Assembly (NCBI RefSeq): GCF_036588685.1
Contig: NC_086374.1
Location: 34,154,886-34,218,885 of the forward strand
Length of the DNA: 64,000 nucleotides
Reading direction: 5' to 3'
Origin: Mytilus trossulus
Taxonomy: Eukaryota > Mollusca > Bivalvia > Mytilida > Mytilidae
Positions within the stretch are counted from its first letter, which is position 1. Each line of letters opens with the position of its first letter. Positions 12,426 through 24,503 of this stretch are shown in pieces. The notes beneath the pieces are model-generated. The model did not search any database. It saw only the letters and a program-made list of their open reading frames with translations, and had not been told where the DNA came from. The position numbers and the translations under genes were made by a program.

Positions 12426-13415
12426 GGGCACAGGACGTTTGCGCTTTTTTTACCTGTAAAACGATAGGACATTTGCGCTTCAAATACTATGGACATTTGC
12501 GCTTTTAATTTTGATTCACCTGTATTAAATTGACCGGACATTTGCGCTTTTTAGCTATAGTCGACTACCTGTAATCTTAATGACTTATATTTGTCATTAG
12601 TTAGTTCACATTTACACAGTCTTGAACATGGATTTTAAAGTTATAGAGACTAGAAAAGAAAAAAATGTATATGTCTTGATGGATTTTTATATCGTTTCGA
12701 CCAAACCCTAAAAATTGGAGACCTTTCATGGAGATGTACCGTTAAAAATTGTAATGCAAGAATTAAAAAACGGACAATGGGACTTCTAATATTTTGAGTC
12801 AGAAAAATAATCATAATCATCAACAATGCGACTACAGAAAAATTGAGCGCCATCAGCTAAGAGTGTATGCAAAACGAAAGGCTGCTGACGACCGCACACA
12901 GAGACCATCAAAAATCATTCGTGCTGGATTGAAAGATGTTGGTGAGGATTATTTACATCCTAAGGGTCTGAAGTCTGTTTCAAAGGCAATGTATAGAGTG
13001 AGAAGAAAATCCCAACCGAATTTCCCAAAGAAATTTTTATGGACGGAACATTTAAATTTTGCCCTAAATTTTTTAAGTAGCTCTATACCATTCATAGATT
13101 TAAAATGGAAACTATATTCCCCTTGTATTTATTCTGTTGACTGGGAAGTCTGAAGAAATATATCATTATTGTTTTACCAAGCTAGTTGAAGTTTGTGATG
13201 ATAGAAATTTTACTTTGAAACCTAAGACGGTCCCAAGCCCGGATAAAAGAGGAGGGAAGTCATAGATATATATAAAAAAAAAAAAGCGCAAACGTCCTAT
13301 GTAAAAAGCGCAAATGTCCATTTTTAAAAAGCGTTAATGTCCTATGTTTTGAAGCGCAAGTGTCCACAAAAAAAAGCGCAAATGTCCTATGAAAAAGCGC
13401 AAACGTCCCGTGCCG
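12426..13415. mobile_element. 990-bp Mutator-like (MULE) remnant with repeated GGACATTTGCGCTTTT ends
   Basis: Ends GGGCACAGGACGTTTGCGC and the complement of GCGCAAACGTCCCGTGCCG are flanked by an exact 8-bp duplication AACTGTTT (12418-12425 and 13416-13423). The motif GGACATTTGCGCTTTT occurs four times pointing inward at the left (about 12431, 12465, 12489, 12536) and six times inverted at the right (about 13285-13410). The interior codes for a broken FLYWCH/MULE protein. It is nested in the 8.1-kb inverted-arm structure. Confidence 0.75.
12628..13264 (+). pseudogene. FLYWCH zinc finger / MULE transposase remnant
   Basis: Reading across three frames gives a FLYWCH-like finger (DGFLYRF..WRCTVKNCNARI..NNHNH) and a basic linker (RKIERHQLRVYAKRKAADD). 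Then follows the start of a MULE transposase core, where LLTGKSEEIYHYCF is in a different frame from the preceding FIDLKWKLYSPC. Frame changes occur near 12675 and 13135, with a TGA at about 12798, so no intact product exists. The length is far below a full MULE transposase, and the catalytic region is mostly absent. The largest open piece is 12794-13153. The family assignment rests on recalled FLYWCH/MULE proteins. Confidence 0.6.
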
Positions 13416-13423
13416 AACTGTTT

Positions 13424-15059
13424 ATCATAATAAGCGGAAGTTTTGACCATGTCATTAGCAATCGTGACTTGCAGCAAGGTCAATGATGATATAACATCTC
13501 CCGCCAGATGTGTTTTGATGCGTAAGTGTGTGCATTGTCTTTGTATATTTAGAATTGCTGAAACGAAATGCTTCTTACTGGTCAAAACATAACTGATTTA
13601 TGATGAAAGGCCAATCCTGAAGTATCCACATGGTTTATGTGTGAATTATATTGAATTAAATGGGGTACAAGTAGGACAGTTCTTATTTATTCAATTTTGA
13701 CACATTCATTTTTAACATTACAATGTAGTTTTAAATGAAATTAGCTACATTACTGGAAGTGTGCCCCTATATGCCTGATTTTCACACATGTTGTTCCTTG
13801 AACAGTTATCTTCAACATATAGTCTCAGATCCAAAAAGCATCAATAGAACAAATGTACGTTATAACCCACTTAAATTTAGTGATCTCTTATAAACTGAGG
13901 TTGACATATTCATTGAAGGTTTATGAGAGAATGAAATGCAATAGGGAAAATCTGAGACATGGTTTCGGAGGTCAAACTGTGTTGTACAAGAATCTTTAAA
14001 ATATTTTGAGATGGATTGAAAAACAAAGAAGCTTATTTCATTCTAGTGTGGACATCACAATACAGCAACTTTTGTTTTGCAATCGATTCCTTAATTTATT
14101 TGATAGAAGTAAAACCATAAAAAAATAGTTCGACATTTAAATTGATATGGCACTTTAATCTTTCTTACTTTTTTGGGTACCCTATAAGATTTAAAGCTGG
14201 ATGAACGAGATTAAATTTCAGGCAAACAACCAAGATAAAGGTACGGGTACGAAAAACAATGCATTTGAACGTCTTCAAGTCGCTGTGAGACCTTACAAAA
14301 TTAGTAAAAATCACACCAAACAGCAAGCACTAGTTATAAATTGTCTTTTGTATGATGAAAAATACAAGAATGAGATTGATGTACTGTTCATTTAATACTG
14401 AACTAGAACACACCCGTGATATCGCGGGTCCGTGACTGAATTAAGGCATATAACTATGCGCAAGCCTTATTTTAGTATTAGTATTGTCATCTGATAAAGT
14501 CATGCCGATTATAAGATACACAGTTTTTCTCTGCTTTCAAATCTTTCTGTTTGAACCCGTCGAACTGGAACTTATCAATTATTGGTAATATTAATTATTT
14601 GGAAAACAAAAGGTCCTGGAATGGAGTATTTTTTTATCAACAACATTGTCCTGTATTAGTTATAAATAAAGATGGATTCTTTAATTCGCTGTTTTACGTC
14701 ATGTATGCCCACTAACAAATTGAAAACTGTTCCTCATTTTTAGTCTTGTTATCTTAGAAAGTCTTACTGATTAAAATACTACAATAGGTAGCTATTTGAC
14801 AATTAAGTAGTGTCAACCCTGTGATTATGACCCGTGTATATAGGTCTCCATATGGCACCAACCTACATGTTTTGGTAAAAGTGGTGTTAAGGTGTCACAC
14901 ATTTCCTCAAAATTTGATCAAAAGTTGAAATTTCAATCCCTTGGAGTGATACCTTTTCTCAACCTGTTTACATATATCCATCAAGAGATCAAATAAAAAT
15001 CATTTGACAGTCGTCTCATTTTTTCGTTTGCGTCTTAAAGATCGTGTGAAAAAAAAATT
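13424..15059. other. Spacer inside the 8.1-kb structure, no recognisable gene
   Basis: Only short frames occur (for example 14201-14395, 64 codons, lysine-rich, no family recognised). No splice-flanked exon was found. Confidence 0.45.
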
Positions 15060-15480
15060 GGTAAACATTCGGCCCCGCTGCATATTTGTGCCTCTCCCAA
15101 GTCAGGGACCTCTTCAATGAATTAGTACACATTTTCTTTAAGGGTGATAGATGTAGCCCGCCGCAGGGTGCGAAATTTTCTCCCTGTGTTGAAACATTAA
15201 CATTTTGTCCTACAAATAATTCTGGACCTAATGAAAATACGGACTCTCAAAAAGAAAACAACCCATAAAACGAATGAAAAAAAAAACTTTATGTTCATAT
15301 AAACAAACTCTGAATGGCTTTCAAAAAATGATTGTGATTGCACAATTACTTTCATATTTTTAAAAAAATCTTCCGTGACCAAAATGCAGGATCTCAATTC
15401 CTTCAGGTGCATCTTAGATCATTCCAGTTTTGGTGTTGCTGAGTTTGAATTTGATTGTTCCTTTGGTACCGTTTGCCCCT
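15060..15480 (+). repeat. Fragments of dispersed mussel repeats
   Basis: 'tgtgcctctcccaagtcagggacctcttcaatgaattagtac' is the same family as 48953-49060. 'gagtttgaatttgattgttcctttggtaccgttt' at about 15438 matches the 3' tail of the Penelope-like element ('gagtttgactgtccctttggtatctttcg', 22735 and, inverted, 52270-52312). Confidence 0.5.
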
Positions 15481-15689
15481 CTTTTTAAATGATCTTAAAT
15501 GTTAACGCTCCTTGTAGAAGTACAGACAAGTACTGTATTTGGAGTAATTTTTGCGTAGTTAATCATTTGTTTTGTTAACATTTCTGAACAATGACAAAAC
15601 ATTTTTGCAGTAGCAAAGTTATGAAAGTTAATCAGATCTGCATATCTAGATGAAATTATATATTCGTTTCGTCTAGCAAATAATTATAA

Positions 15690-16180
15690 TCCCTTATTAA
15701 AGTTCACCTATGAAATCTCAATTGATAAAATGTCGTTCTTAGATGTTGATTTAATGCTTGACCTTGAAATACATTTAAAGAAACCAATTCTTATCTGTTT
15801 CTGCACAGATATAGCTGTCACTCACAGCATGTAGTCAGAGAATTTATTAAATGTGAAGCAATACGTCAAATTAGAAATACAAGTGACCACAACAAATTAA
15901 ATAAACAATCTCACTAATTTCAAAGTGAAATTATTAGATAAGGGTTATGATAACGTGGAAATAAATGATAGTATTACTGATGTTTTATCAATTGGCCGTA
16001 CTGAATTACTACAACAAAACAAATAAAAAAATAAAAATATTCCATTAGTTTCAATAACTAAATATAATCCATATATACGTAAGATAAAGAAACGTATTAT
16101 GAAACAAGGGCATTTATTACAGTTTGTCGAAGATTGTGTACACATATTCAATACAGCACCAATTGTTGCGTATGCTTAGT
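15690..16180 (+). pseudogene. Penelope-like element (second lineage), C-terminal remnant
   Basis: Pieces in shifted frames read YEISIDKMSFLDVDL, REFIKCEAIRQIRNTS, LLDKGYDNVEIND and IPLVSITKYNPYIRKIKK. They end in APIVAYA. The order matches the C-terminal part of Penelope/Poseidon-type reverse transcriptases as I know them: a FLDV block, then a basic R-I-R helix, then 'IPLV..YNP'. Several stops and frame changes make it dead. It differs from the 52-55 kb element, so at least two lineages are present. 16181-17855 shows nothing else I can name. Confidence 0.5.
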
Positions 16181-17854
16181 AGATCAAAGTTAAAGACTTT
16201 AACATAAAAATGACAGTTGGACCCCTGGTGATGGCAGATCTGTCATAATAACTAGATCTATTGAAGAAGAATAAAAAAAAAATAATATATTAATATATAC
16301 ATGAATAACTTTCATATTTGATTGTATTCAAATAATGCATCTTTTAAAAAATGACCATCCAAAGCTCAACTGCCGAAACACTAAAGTAGTGTCGGCAGTG
16401 GAGGATCACGAATTTTCATAAATGGGGGCCCACTGACTGCCTAAGAGGGTGCCCGCTCCGATCACGCCTCAGTGATTCCCAATATAAGCAACCAATTTTT
16501 CCCCCAAAAAGGCCACCCCCCCCCCTAAATCCGCCTCGGGTCGGGTCCTATCATTCAAAATGAGATGCGTGGTTGAATGGGTGTTTTATTATAACAAAAC
16601 ATACACGAATTTTTTCACTTATGAAATGTATTATTTTTTCCCAATATTTCTGGATTCTGTCCGGCTAAAAACTTCATAATTGTGTAATATAGAATTATGA
16701 CTCTTGTTCTCGCTCTATATAAAGCTGAAATTCTTTTTTTTTGCTTGTGCCGATTTTCAAGGAAATAGTTTTTTCTGTTCTGTTTTTTTTTTGTGTTCTT
16801 TGTTTGTCTATGGATGTTACAGAGAGCTCTGAATATTTTCAAAAACTATAGAATTATGTATGATAGAACGTAGATTTTGGTATCATTTCAACATAGAAAT
16901 TATGTTTCCTGGTTGCATTTTATCTAGAATTAAGGAATATCCCGTTAAGACTCTTTTTTATATTTCTTGTTCAAATTAAGAACTCGGCGTCGGCAGCTGA
17001 AGACTAGAGTCCCCAAAATGTTCCTGTTAATACCGGTATCTTATTCAGAGCAGTACTATAGCCAGTGAAAATTTGTAAAAACTTTTAAAAAATGGTTCAT
17101 AAAATTATGAACTTAGTCCCACTTTAAAGCTGAAATCAAATTCTCCTGCTGCATACATGTACGTACTTTTTTGTCACTGGCATATCTGTTCGTGTTTCGG
17201 CCTTAGCCAAAAGTTCAAAGATTATTTGGACAATGTCTTGATAATTTTATTATCAGGTTTTGAAAATTTTGTTTCTTTGTGTAAATTCATAGGGTTGACC
17301 GAAGTACATTTTGTAAGAAGCGCAGTCAACGCTAATACATGTGCAACTCTATGAAATTATTTACAAGAAGCATTCAATACTATACTTAGACTTATTGATC
17401 TGAACATTTACTAAGTGATACTGAAGGTACGTAATTGCCACGGCATGGACGTACATGTGAATATTTGTTAGAGAGAAGGCTCTGCTGGGTACATAGTTAA
17501 TACATCACCTGAGACAGAGATGATATAAGACAATTATTGTTCATGTGTGCCATGTTTCCAATCACCTTGTTTTAAAATTACCCGAAGACAGTTTTATAAA
17601 ATCCACTAATATACCAGGCAAAAACATATGTATTATATATAAAATGTAATAATATAAAAAAAGATTTTTTTTGTTCAATAAACTCCGACTTGATCATTAA
17701 AAAAGTTTTGTTTTTGTTTTCAAATGATCGTATTGTACATTTCATTTCTAGAAGTATTGATAAAAAAAAAGGGCGGAGGCTTTAGTGATGACAATTTACT
17801 AGATTCGTTAAACACGCCTTCCAACAGTGAGATATACAGTCCAATCAACATAAA

Positions 17855-18190
17855 TTATACAGCCTATGCTACTTTCGAGTTTTGACCCTTTATTGATGTG
17901 TTTGAAATAGTACAGCATATGCTACAATTTGAAAATATAGCATAGTCAATGTTTGTAATATAGCATATGCGATTAAAATGCAGCATAATCAGACAAATTT
18001 ATATTGACCCTTTTGGTACGTCAAATATAGCTTATGCTACAAAGCAGCATAAGCTATAAAATATAGCTTATGCTGCTTTTTTTACTTTTGATCCTTTCCG
18101 TACGCCATAGTAATAACATGTACAAAAGTACCACGTTCATGTTATAACATGTACAAAATATTGCTTTAAAATGGGTTTAACTTGTACAAA
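17855..18190. repeat. Right inner palindromic array (mirror of 11353-11790)
   Basis: It contains AGCATATGCT and AGCTTATGCT palindromes plus three inverted copies of the 'aagggtcaaaagtaaa' module (about 17870, 18003, 18085). It ends in 'ccgtacgccatagtaataacatgtac', the complement of the left-arm order. Confidence 0.75.
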
Positions 18191-19229
18191 ATATGAAAAA
18201 AATGTTCCTATATATTATGCAAATGGGTAGGCAGTATATATTTTACAATGAAATCCTAGATATTTAGAGGAACCAATTCCTCTGCAAACAACTTCCTGTT
18301 TTCAGAGGAGAGGACTGAAATGTATTTAAGGAGTGTTAAGCAGGCAAAAGATGCAGCTAAAACTACTAACAAAGAAAGAACCCTTCTGAAGCAGTGAGAG
18401 ATATTGGCTGCCTGAACCCTAGAAAAATTAATCAAAAGGAGAGCATCGGATGGTGAGTGCTATGTTGATACAGTCTGTTAAAAGAATCTTTTCCAAATTC
18501 AAGATTCTTATGAAAGGGTACATTATTGTCCAAATTGCAGAATACTTAATGATTGCAGTTAGATAAAGTTTCGCAGTACAACAAAATGACCTTCGACTCG
18601 TGCAATGATCTGTTTAATTATCAAAAAATAAGTTGCTGCATAAGTTACAGATATTTCATATCTTTTGTAAAGTTTTGCTATGTTTCGTAAATTATACCAT
18701 AGCTTTTGTTGAAAGTCTCTGCAATGACATCACGAGTCTAGTTAGTTTGCCGAGGGGTTTCAACAATAAAGATTTGCATACTCATTAGTTATGTTGAAGG
18801 TAAAACAACGTTGAAAAAGCAGATATATTTAATTCCATAGCTATTTATATCTAAACTAGTTCCCATGAAAACCATTTTTTCACTCAAGACTTTATATATC
18901 GTACGCATAGGATACCTTGCTTTCAGTTTTTATATGTTACGAAAAGAGGGAGGAGGTGTATAATTCAAAATGTTAAGGCATTGCTTTTAGAAACGTCAGT
19001 GAACCCAATTATCTACTTTGTGGCCATTTATGAAGTGTATGCTATTCTAAAACATAATTACTCTAATGTATGCCATGGTGGACTGCATTTCACATACAAC
19101 GACCTGAAAAAGAGCTATACCAACATAAGCCATGAATCAATAGACCATGATCACTGTGCTCTTTTTTTTATATTATTATTGAGGTTAATGACATGTGTTG
19201 TAATACTACAGTTAAACCCATTTTTAAGC
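18191..19229. other. About 1-kb insertion splitting the right arm
   Basis: This sequence has no counterpart in the left arm and separates the inner palindromic array from the terminal TTTTGTACATGTTATAAC repeats. No gene is recognisable; the 89-codon frame at 18981-19250 ends in the repeat array. Confidence 0.45.
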
Positions 19230-19424
19230 AATGTTTTGTACATGTTATAACACGTATGAGGTACTTTTGTACATGTTATAACTTGTTTTTTTGCATTGTA
19301 CAAATTAAAACATGTACACATGTTTTGCATATGTTATAACCTGTACAAAATCGCAACTTGTACACGACATATATATATAAGAAAAGAAAAACTTAACCTA
19401 ATCATATATATATATATATATAAA

Positions 19425-19995
19425 CGAGTCTAAAATGAAAACTACGTTCAAACCTATGTTTGCGTTGGATAAATACCGCAATTTATATACGTGTGCATGT
19501 AAAACAAATTTCGTTGTAGAAGGGTCTAAATACAGCACAAACAACATTTTCCAAAAGACCAAAAAAGTGAAGAAGTTTTTTTTTTAAACAAAACGCATTT
19601 GACTAACAGGTCGAACAACTGATGTTCTTTAACCCTGCTGACTGCCATTGGCGATTGCCAAATACAATTGATCACAAGATGTAACAAAATGGATCTTAAT
19701 ATAAATTTAATACTCAACAGAAACAATTAACTTGTGGCCACGATGTTATGCCACAAACATAATGTGTTAATATTTTTTTGTACACCAGATACGGATTTCG
19801 ACAATAAATGTCTCTTCAGTGATGTTAGGTATCGAAAGGGTATTTGGAAGGCCATATAAAATGTACCCTTATTTTTAGATAGACTCTTTAATTTTAAGAG
19901 TCAATATAGGATGAAAGGATCATATAAACCGGAGGGAAAATACGATACAAGCCCAAACGAAAAAATATGAACGAGTCTAAATTGAAAACGAAGTA
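19425..19995. repeat. Inverted copy of the repeat at 1-695
   Basis: The complement of the 125-bp end (19430-19550) is followed by the middle ('gactgccattggcgattgcc', 'cataaaccggagggaaaatacgat') and the start of a second end copy ('gaacgagtctaaattgaaaac'). It lies immediately outside the 8.1-kb inverted-arm structure. It is diverged from the copy at 1-695, and the frame that is open at 40-381 is not open here. Confidence 0.75.
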
Positions 19996-22259
19996 TATAT
20001 ATATGATTATGTTAAGTTTTTCTGTCCAACAATATCAGAAAATTTTGGAAATTCTACAGCCAACACAAACTTAACCAGTAGTAATGCTATATAAAGACAA
20101 CAGTAGTAAACCGCTGTTCTATAATTTGTTTTAGATGTTCAACAATGTATTCAGTCAAATGTGCATGATATGTCACCCTTAAGACTAGGGAAAACTGATG
20201 TATAATACACGTACGATCTTTGAATTGAATTCGAAGTTCAGAATGATCTAGACATATAATTACAGTAGGACAAGGAGGATGTGAATATTAGGTTAACCAA
20301 CGCCTGCATTAACCAACGCCTGCGTCCCTTAACATTCACAGAAACATTCCGACAGAATCTCTATAATAAAAGCGTTTTTGTTTCATTATATTAACATTTT
20401 CCATTGATTGATAACCATAGTTGTTTTTTATAGTGTTATTAGTCATATATTGACAATGTTTAGCTTTTCTGTAATTTTGTTTGTTGTCTATTGATTGTCT
20501 TTTTGTCTTATCTATATTTGGTGTTTCTTGGTGATAAACATCCACATATTATCGAAGATTTGTTCGTAATCGAAAACGTCCCAGTCGAGGACAATAGAAC
20601 TAAATGATAGTAACGTAGAAAACTATATGGTAATCTTCTTCAAAGATGTTAGTTTCTTTCTGACTGTATGATTGTTTAACAAATTCGAGTGCATTTGATT
20701 AATCTGGTATGACCTTTTGTATATATATAATATTTGCCATGGAACGTGATGTACGAACGTAACAATCAATCTATCTCAAATCTAATTTGAAATATTTAGT
20801 AGAGTGCCTATTAAAACGGAATAACACACGTCTGAGACGTCTCTATATTTTTTATCATTTGAAAGAGGAGAACAAGCCTCGTCGAAATACCGTTGTCGTC
20901 GTTGTCTGTCTTGGTCACGTTATTTTCAAATCAGGGTCAATGGTCAAAGCAAAAATTCCAGAAAAATGCACATTCATATTTAGATAGCTTGTTTCTCCTA
21001 CATATATGCGTTTGGAGCAAAATAAAAACAACTAATTTATAGAAAAATATCGTTTATTTCTACATTTAGGCTTTTTATCGCCAAAAACTACTTTTTGCAT
21101 ATAGGGTTCAAATTAGAAATTTTCAAAAAGCTGTTAAATAACAACGACCTTACCCTATTTCAATTTATAAATTTGAAATTCTTGTATTCAATTCATTACA
21201 CGTTAGACGTAAAGAGTTTTTTTTAGATCTTACCCTTTATATTAGTTTGTCTAAAACAAAATGGTTTTACACCTCTTTTGATAGTATGGTGTTCGTCAAT
21301 TTTTAGGTAAATACCAAATATCTGTTTTGGGTTTGAAAGAGTTTATATAAATGATTTGTTTCGAAATTTGTGTAACATTGGTGTCGAACTTGGTTGAATA
21401 TAAAGCTCTGTGTATAGCTTTGATTTACAGAAGTAAAAAAAAATACTGCAAACGGAGAAAAAGGGAGGTAATAGTTATGAAAAGAAAACGTCTATTAGAA
21501 ACAGGTAAATCATTCCAGCTCACATATAAAGATGATATAATGAGCAACCTTCCAAAATTGATTACTAGATGTATTATTTATTGCTTAGAACATAAAATGG
21601 ACTGCTTAATTTTTTATCTAAAAGCTAACAATGATTCATGAGGTACAAACAGAAAAATAAAATCATATGCATCGTCAACTTCGTCGTCATCAATGTTTCT
21701 AATTGCAACCAGACGATTATTCACATTTTGACTGATATGAGCATAAATCTAAACATGATAGATTTTGTTCGAAGCAAATGCAACCCTTTGATAACACAGA
21801 TTTCCCCTTACAAGTACAAAAGAATCTTGCAGAAATTATTTAACATCTGATCTTCGACATAGACAGGATCAAGTTATTCTTCTTTTCCCATCCGAACTGA
21901 AGAGGAGAATGTAAGGGTAGTTTTGCTACATGGTAAGACATCAAATTTATGTCTGGTGTGAACTCTTATTACATTTTGTTTAAAAGTAGATTCACAAGTA
22001 GGAAGTTTGACAAGGGAGAAATTTTGTAGCCAATTTTACTCTCAATTTGTGTAGGTCACAATGATCTATTTTGAGCTTTGACTTGAGATCATTCAACCTA
22101 ACAACAAGATCTCTAGCTGCATTTATAGATTCATCGATGTCACAATTAGAAAGGTTTGACAAATCGGTGAAATCATCATGGTTTGGTTGTTCTTCAAGAC
22201 GTAAAAACAGTGCGCGTACCGATCCTAAACAGGTGTGACGTTGTATCGCATCATGTTAC
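19996..22259. other. Spacer with weak coding-like remnants only
   Basis: At about 20095-20130 there is a fragment of the 'acagtagtaaaccgctgttc' repeat. A minus-strand stretch (about 22204-21880) reads LEEQPNHDDFTDLSNL and, after a frame change, KLPTCESTFKQNVIRVHTRH. It looks like degraded coding sequence, but I cannot name the family. Plus-strand frames at 21351-21641 and 21638-21850 are lysine-rich and unsupported. Confidence 0.35.
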
Positions 22260-22775
22260 AATTGATACGATATTCCCGTGCTTGCATTTCCTATCATGAT
22301 TTCCTGGATAGAGGGTTGCTGCTTACAAGGAAGCTATTAAACCAAGAGTTCCAAATGGTGAAGTTGAAATCATCCCTTCGTTAATTTTACGGACGCCATC
22401 ACGAGTTGGTTGACCGTTATAGAATAACCGTTTCACAAATGATATCGGATATGTTTCTTACGTCGTAACTACAATCCCATCCCCTTTCATGAATGTGACC
22501 TACCGAATTATACTATTTACCGGATTGGTAATCACATAAGCAACACGACGGGTGCCACATGTAGAGCAGGATCTGCTTACACTTCCGGAGCACCTGAGAT
22601 CGCCCCTAGTTTTTGGTGGGGTTCGTGTTGTTTATTCTTTAGTTTTCTATGTTGTGTCATGTGTATTATTGTTAATTTCTGTTTGTCTTTTTCATTTTTA
22701 GCCATGGCGTTGTCAGTTTTTTTTTTAGATTTATGAGTTTGACTGTCCCTTTGGTATCTTTCGTCCTTCTTTTAC
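22260..22775 (+). pseudogene. Penelope-like element, 3' end of coding region and 3' tail
   Basis: It encodes the same C-terminus as the intact element at 52577-54751 (RACISYHDFLDRGLLLTRKL, then FYGRHHELVDRY..TVSQMISDMFLTS). A TAA sits in place of the Lys codon of LRKFYGR, and a frame change lies near the start. The stop is followed by the shared 3' tail ('ggagcacctgagatcgcccctagtttttggtgggg'). It is 5'-truncated, as expected of target-primed retrotransposition. Confidence 0.8.
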
Positions 22776-24496
22776 AGCATGTGCGGCTGGTAGGATGTTG
22801 CAGAAGGCAAACCCGAGACTTTTACATGTTTCGTTTACATGTATATAGCGGCTGAAATATATTGTGTGCAAGTTACAGTGCCTGTTTGAAACGATAGTTC
22901 ATACGTATGCTGCATGGAGGGGAGGTAATGAACGCATAAGATTAGAACATCTGTATCTTTTGACTTTTGAATGTGAGTATCTACTTCATCGGGCGTACGA
23001 AATAATTCTTAAAACATGAATACTCCTTCCGAGCAGATTTAGGGTCCTTAGAAGTGCTAGCTAGAAAAATTACTTTCTCATGTATCATATAAACTGTTGC
23101 TCTATCATGATGCTGAACAATCGATTCGCCAAGAAATTTGATTAAGGCCTGCTAATTCTCACTAATCCAAAGAAACTTTTTCGAGTCAGGAATTTGACGA
23201 CCTTCTATATCTGACCTTACAAACTTTTACAGATGAACAAGAACTTGATTCAGCTTTAAAATAACTGCAGTTGTGTCTTCTAGTGTATAATTTATAGTAA
23301 AAATGGTAATATGATATTTTATAATCATCAGTACGAAGATGCTCTAGGTATGAAGCATCATGCAATATACTAAAATATACATGATCTTTCCGTGGTCCCA
23401 TAGCTTCGATAAAGCTTTTGTTTGTGCTTATTCCTTAAATATTAATAAGCAATTCAGTAGAAGAACTCTGACATAAAACACACTTATCCCATTATATTTC
23501 ATTCCTACTTCGTTTAGGGCTTGATGGGCATAGTTTAACAGGAATGTGAATGTGTGCCATATTCCGGGTCTGAAACGTGACCGAATGATTTGTTTTGTAT
23601 ATTACAATTATGACAAAACTATTAATTAAAAAAAAAAACAATAATAGTTATAAAAAACAATAAAAAAATATTTCCTAAAACGATTTAAAATTAAATGGAC
23701 TATTCAAAACATACAAATTGAACATACAACAAGCAAAAAAAGGGAATGAAGTTAGTGACAATTGTCCTAGTTAATTGATAACCTGATGGTGGAAGCTACA
23801 AAACGATTAACGGCAGGAGAAAAAGCATGTTTGAATCAAGGCAGAATTATAACTAAATTTGTGTTTTAAATTGCTATTTTCTTCACACCGATTAACATTA
23901 CACAAAAGACATATAGCACACCATATGAACCATGTCTTATTGATGTAATCAGAATGAAAATCCCGTGAATGTAACACGAAATAAATTTTCTTTCGTTCAA
24001 AAAGTGGTAAATTGCAGCTAAAAGAATAGTCTTACTAAATTCATGAAATACTTATACTTAAATTTTATAAATCTTTTCAACTTTCTTCATATATGATAAA
24101 TTTCATTTTCGGCTATTAAGTAAATGTTAAGTATCATGTGAACAAATAACACAAAAAGCAATAATTTAATTTCCGTGGTGAAGGTGGCCCGTATTATGAG
24201 GTATCTTTGGGTACCCTAAGAAATCACAAAATTATGAAAAACATAACCACGGGAGCTGACAACGACATTCATGCTTGGAAAATTTAATGATTTTCCAATA
24301 GTTTGCAAATAGATATAACCGTGTGTTATCCGTTAACTTAAACTCGTTTACAAGACGTCTTTTTCGATACTGGGTACTCTGCTATTTATGAATACATGTA
24401 TTTGATTTCTCCAATTAAGTATTAGTTGCTTTTAACAACCATGTATTAGAGGAAAGAACAAACAACAAACAAATTGGTAAAATACATAAAGTTTTC
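22776..24496. other. Non-coding spacer
   Basis: AT-rich, with A-runs near 23629 and 23660. The 71-codon minus frame at 23186-23401 has no recognisable features. Nothing is supportable. Confidence 0.45.
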
Positions 24497-24497
24497 T

Positions 24498-24503
24498 TTT
24501 ATT
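24498..24503 (-). terminator. Poly(A) signal AATAAA of the Cys-rich pseudogene
   Basis: AATAAA on the minus strand, only about 26 nt after the final stop codon, gives a very short 3' untranslated region if used. Confidence 0.6.

Larger units (their letters stand above)
11261..19368. mobile_element. 8.1-kb structure with long inverted arms rich in palindromes
   Basis: The outer ends GTCGTGTACATGTTGCGATT (11261) and its complement ending at 19368 differ at one position. The similarity continues through GATTTTGTACAGGTTATAAC into arrays of TTTTGTACATGTTATAAC. Inside these, both arms carry the module 'GGCGTACGGAAAGGGTCAAA' (11353; inverted near 18080-18115) followed by AGCATATGCT palindromes. The left arm spans about 11261-11790. 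The right arm is split by about 1 kb (18190-19230). Both outer edges sit in (AT)n. The centre carries a nested Mutator-like remnant and a Penelope-like remnant, but no transposase I can attribute to the element itself, so it may be non-autonomous or a fold-back element. Confidence 0.6.

Noticed and set aside
15086-15268. 60-codon plus-strand frame
   Set aside because: Its start overlaps a common mussel dispersed repeat also at 48953, and nothing supports a protein.
21351-21850. Possible RhoGAP-like stretch (LPKLITRCIIYCLEH)
   Set aside because: The resemblance is one short helix. No arginine finger, no following RhoGAP blocks and no good splice sites could be seen.
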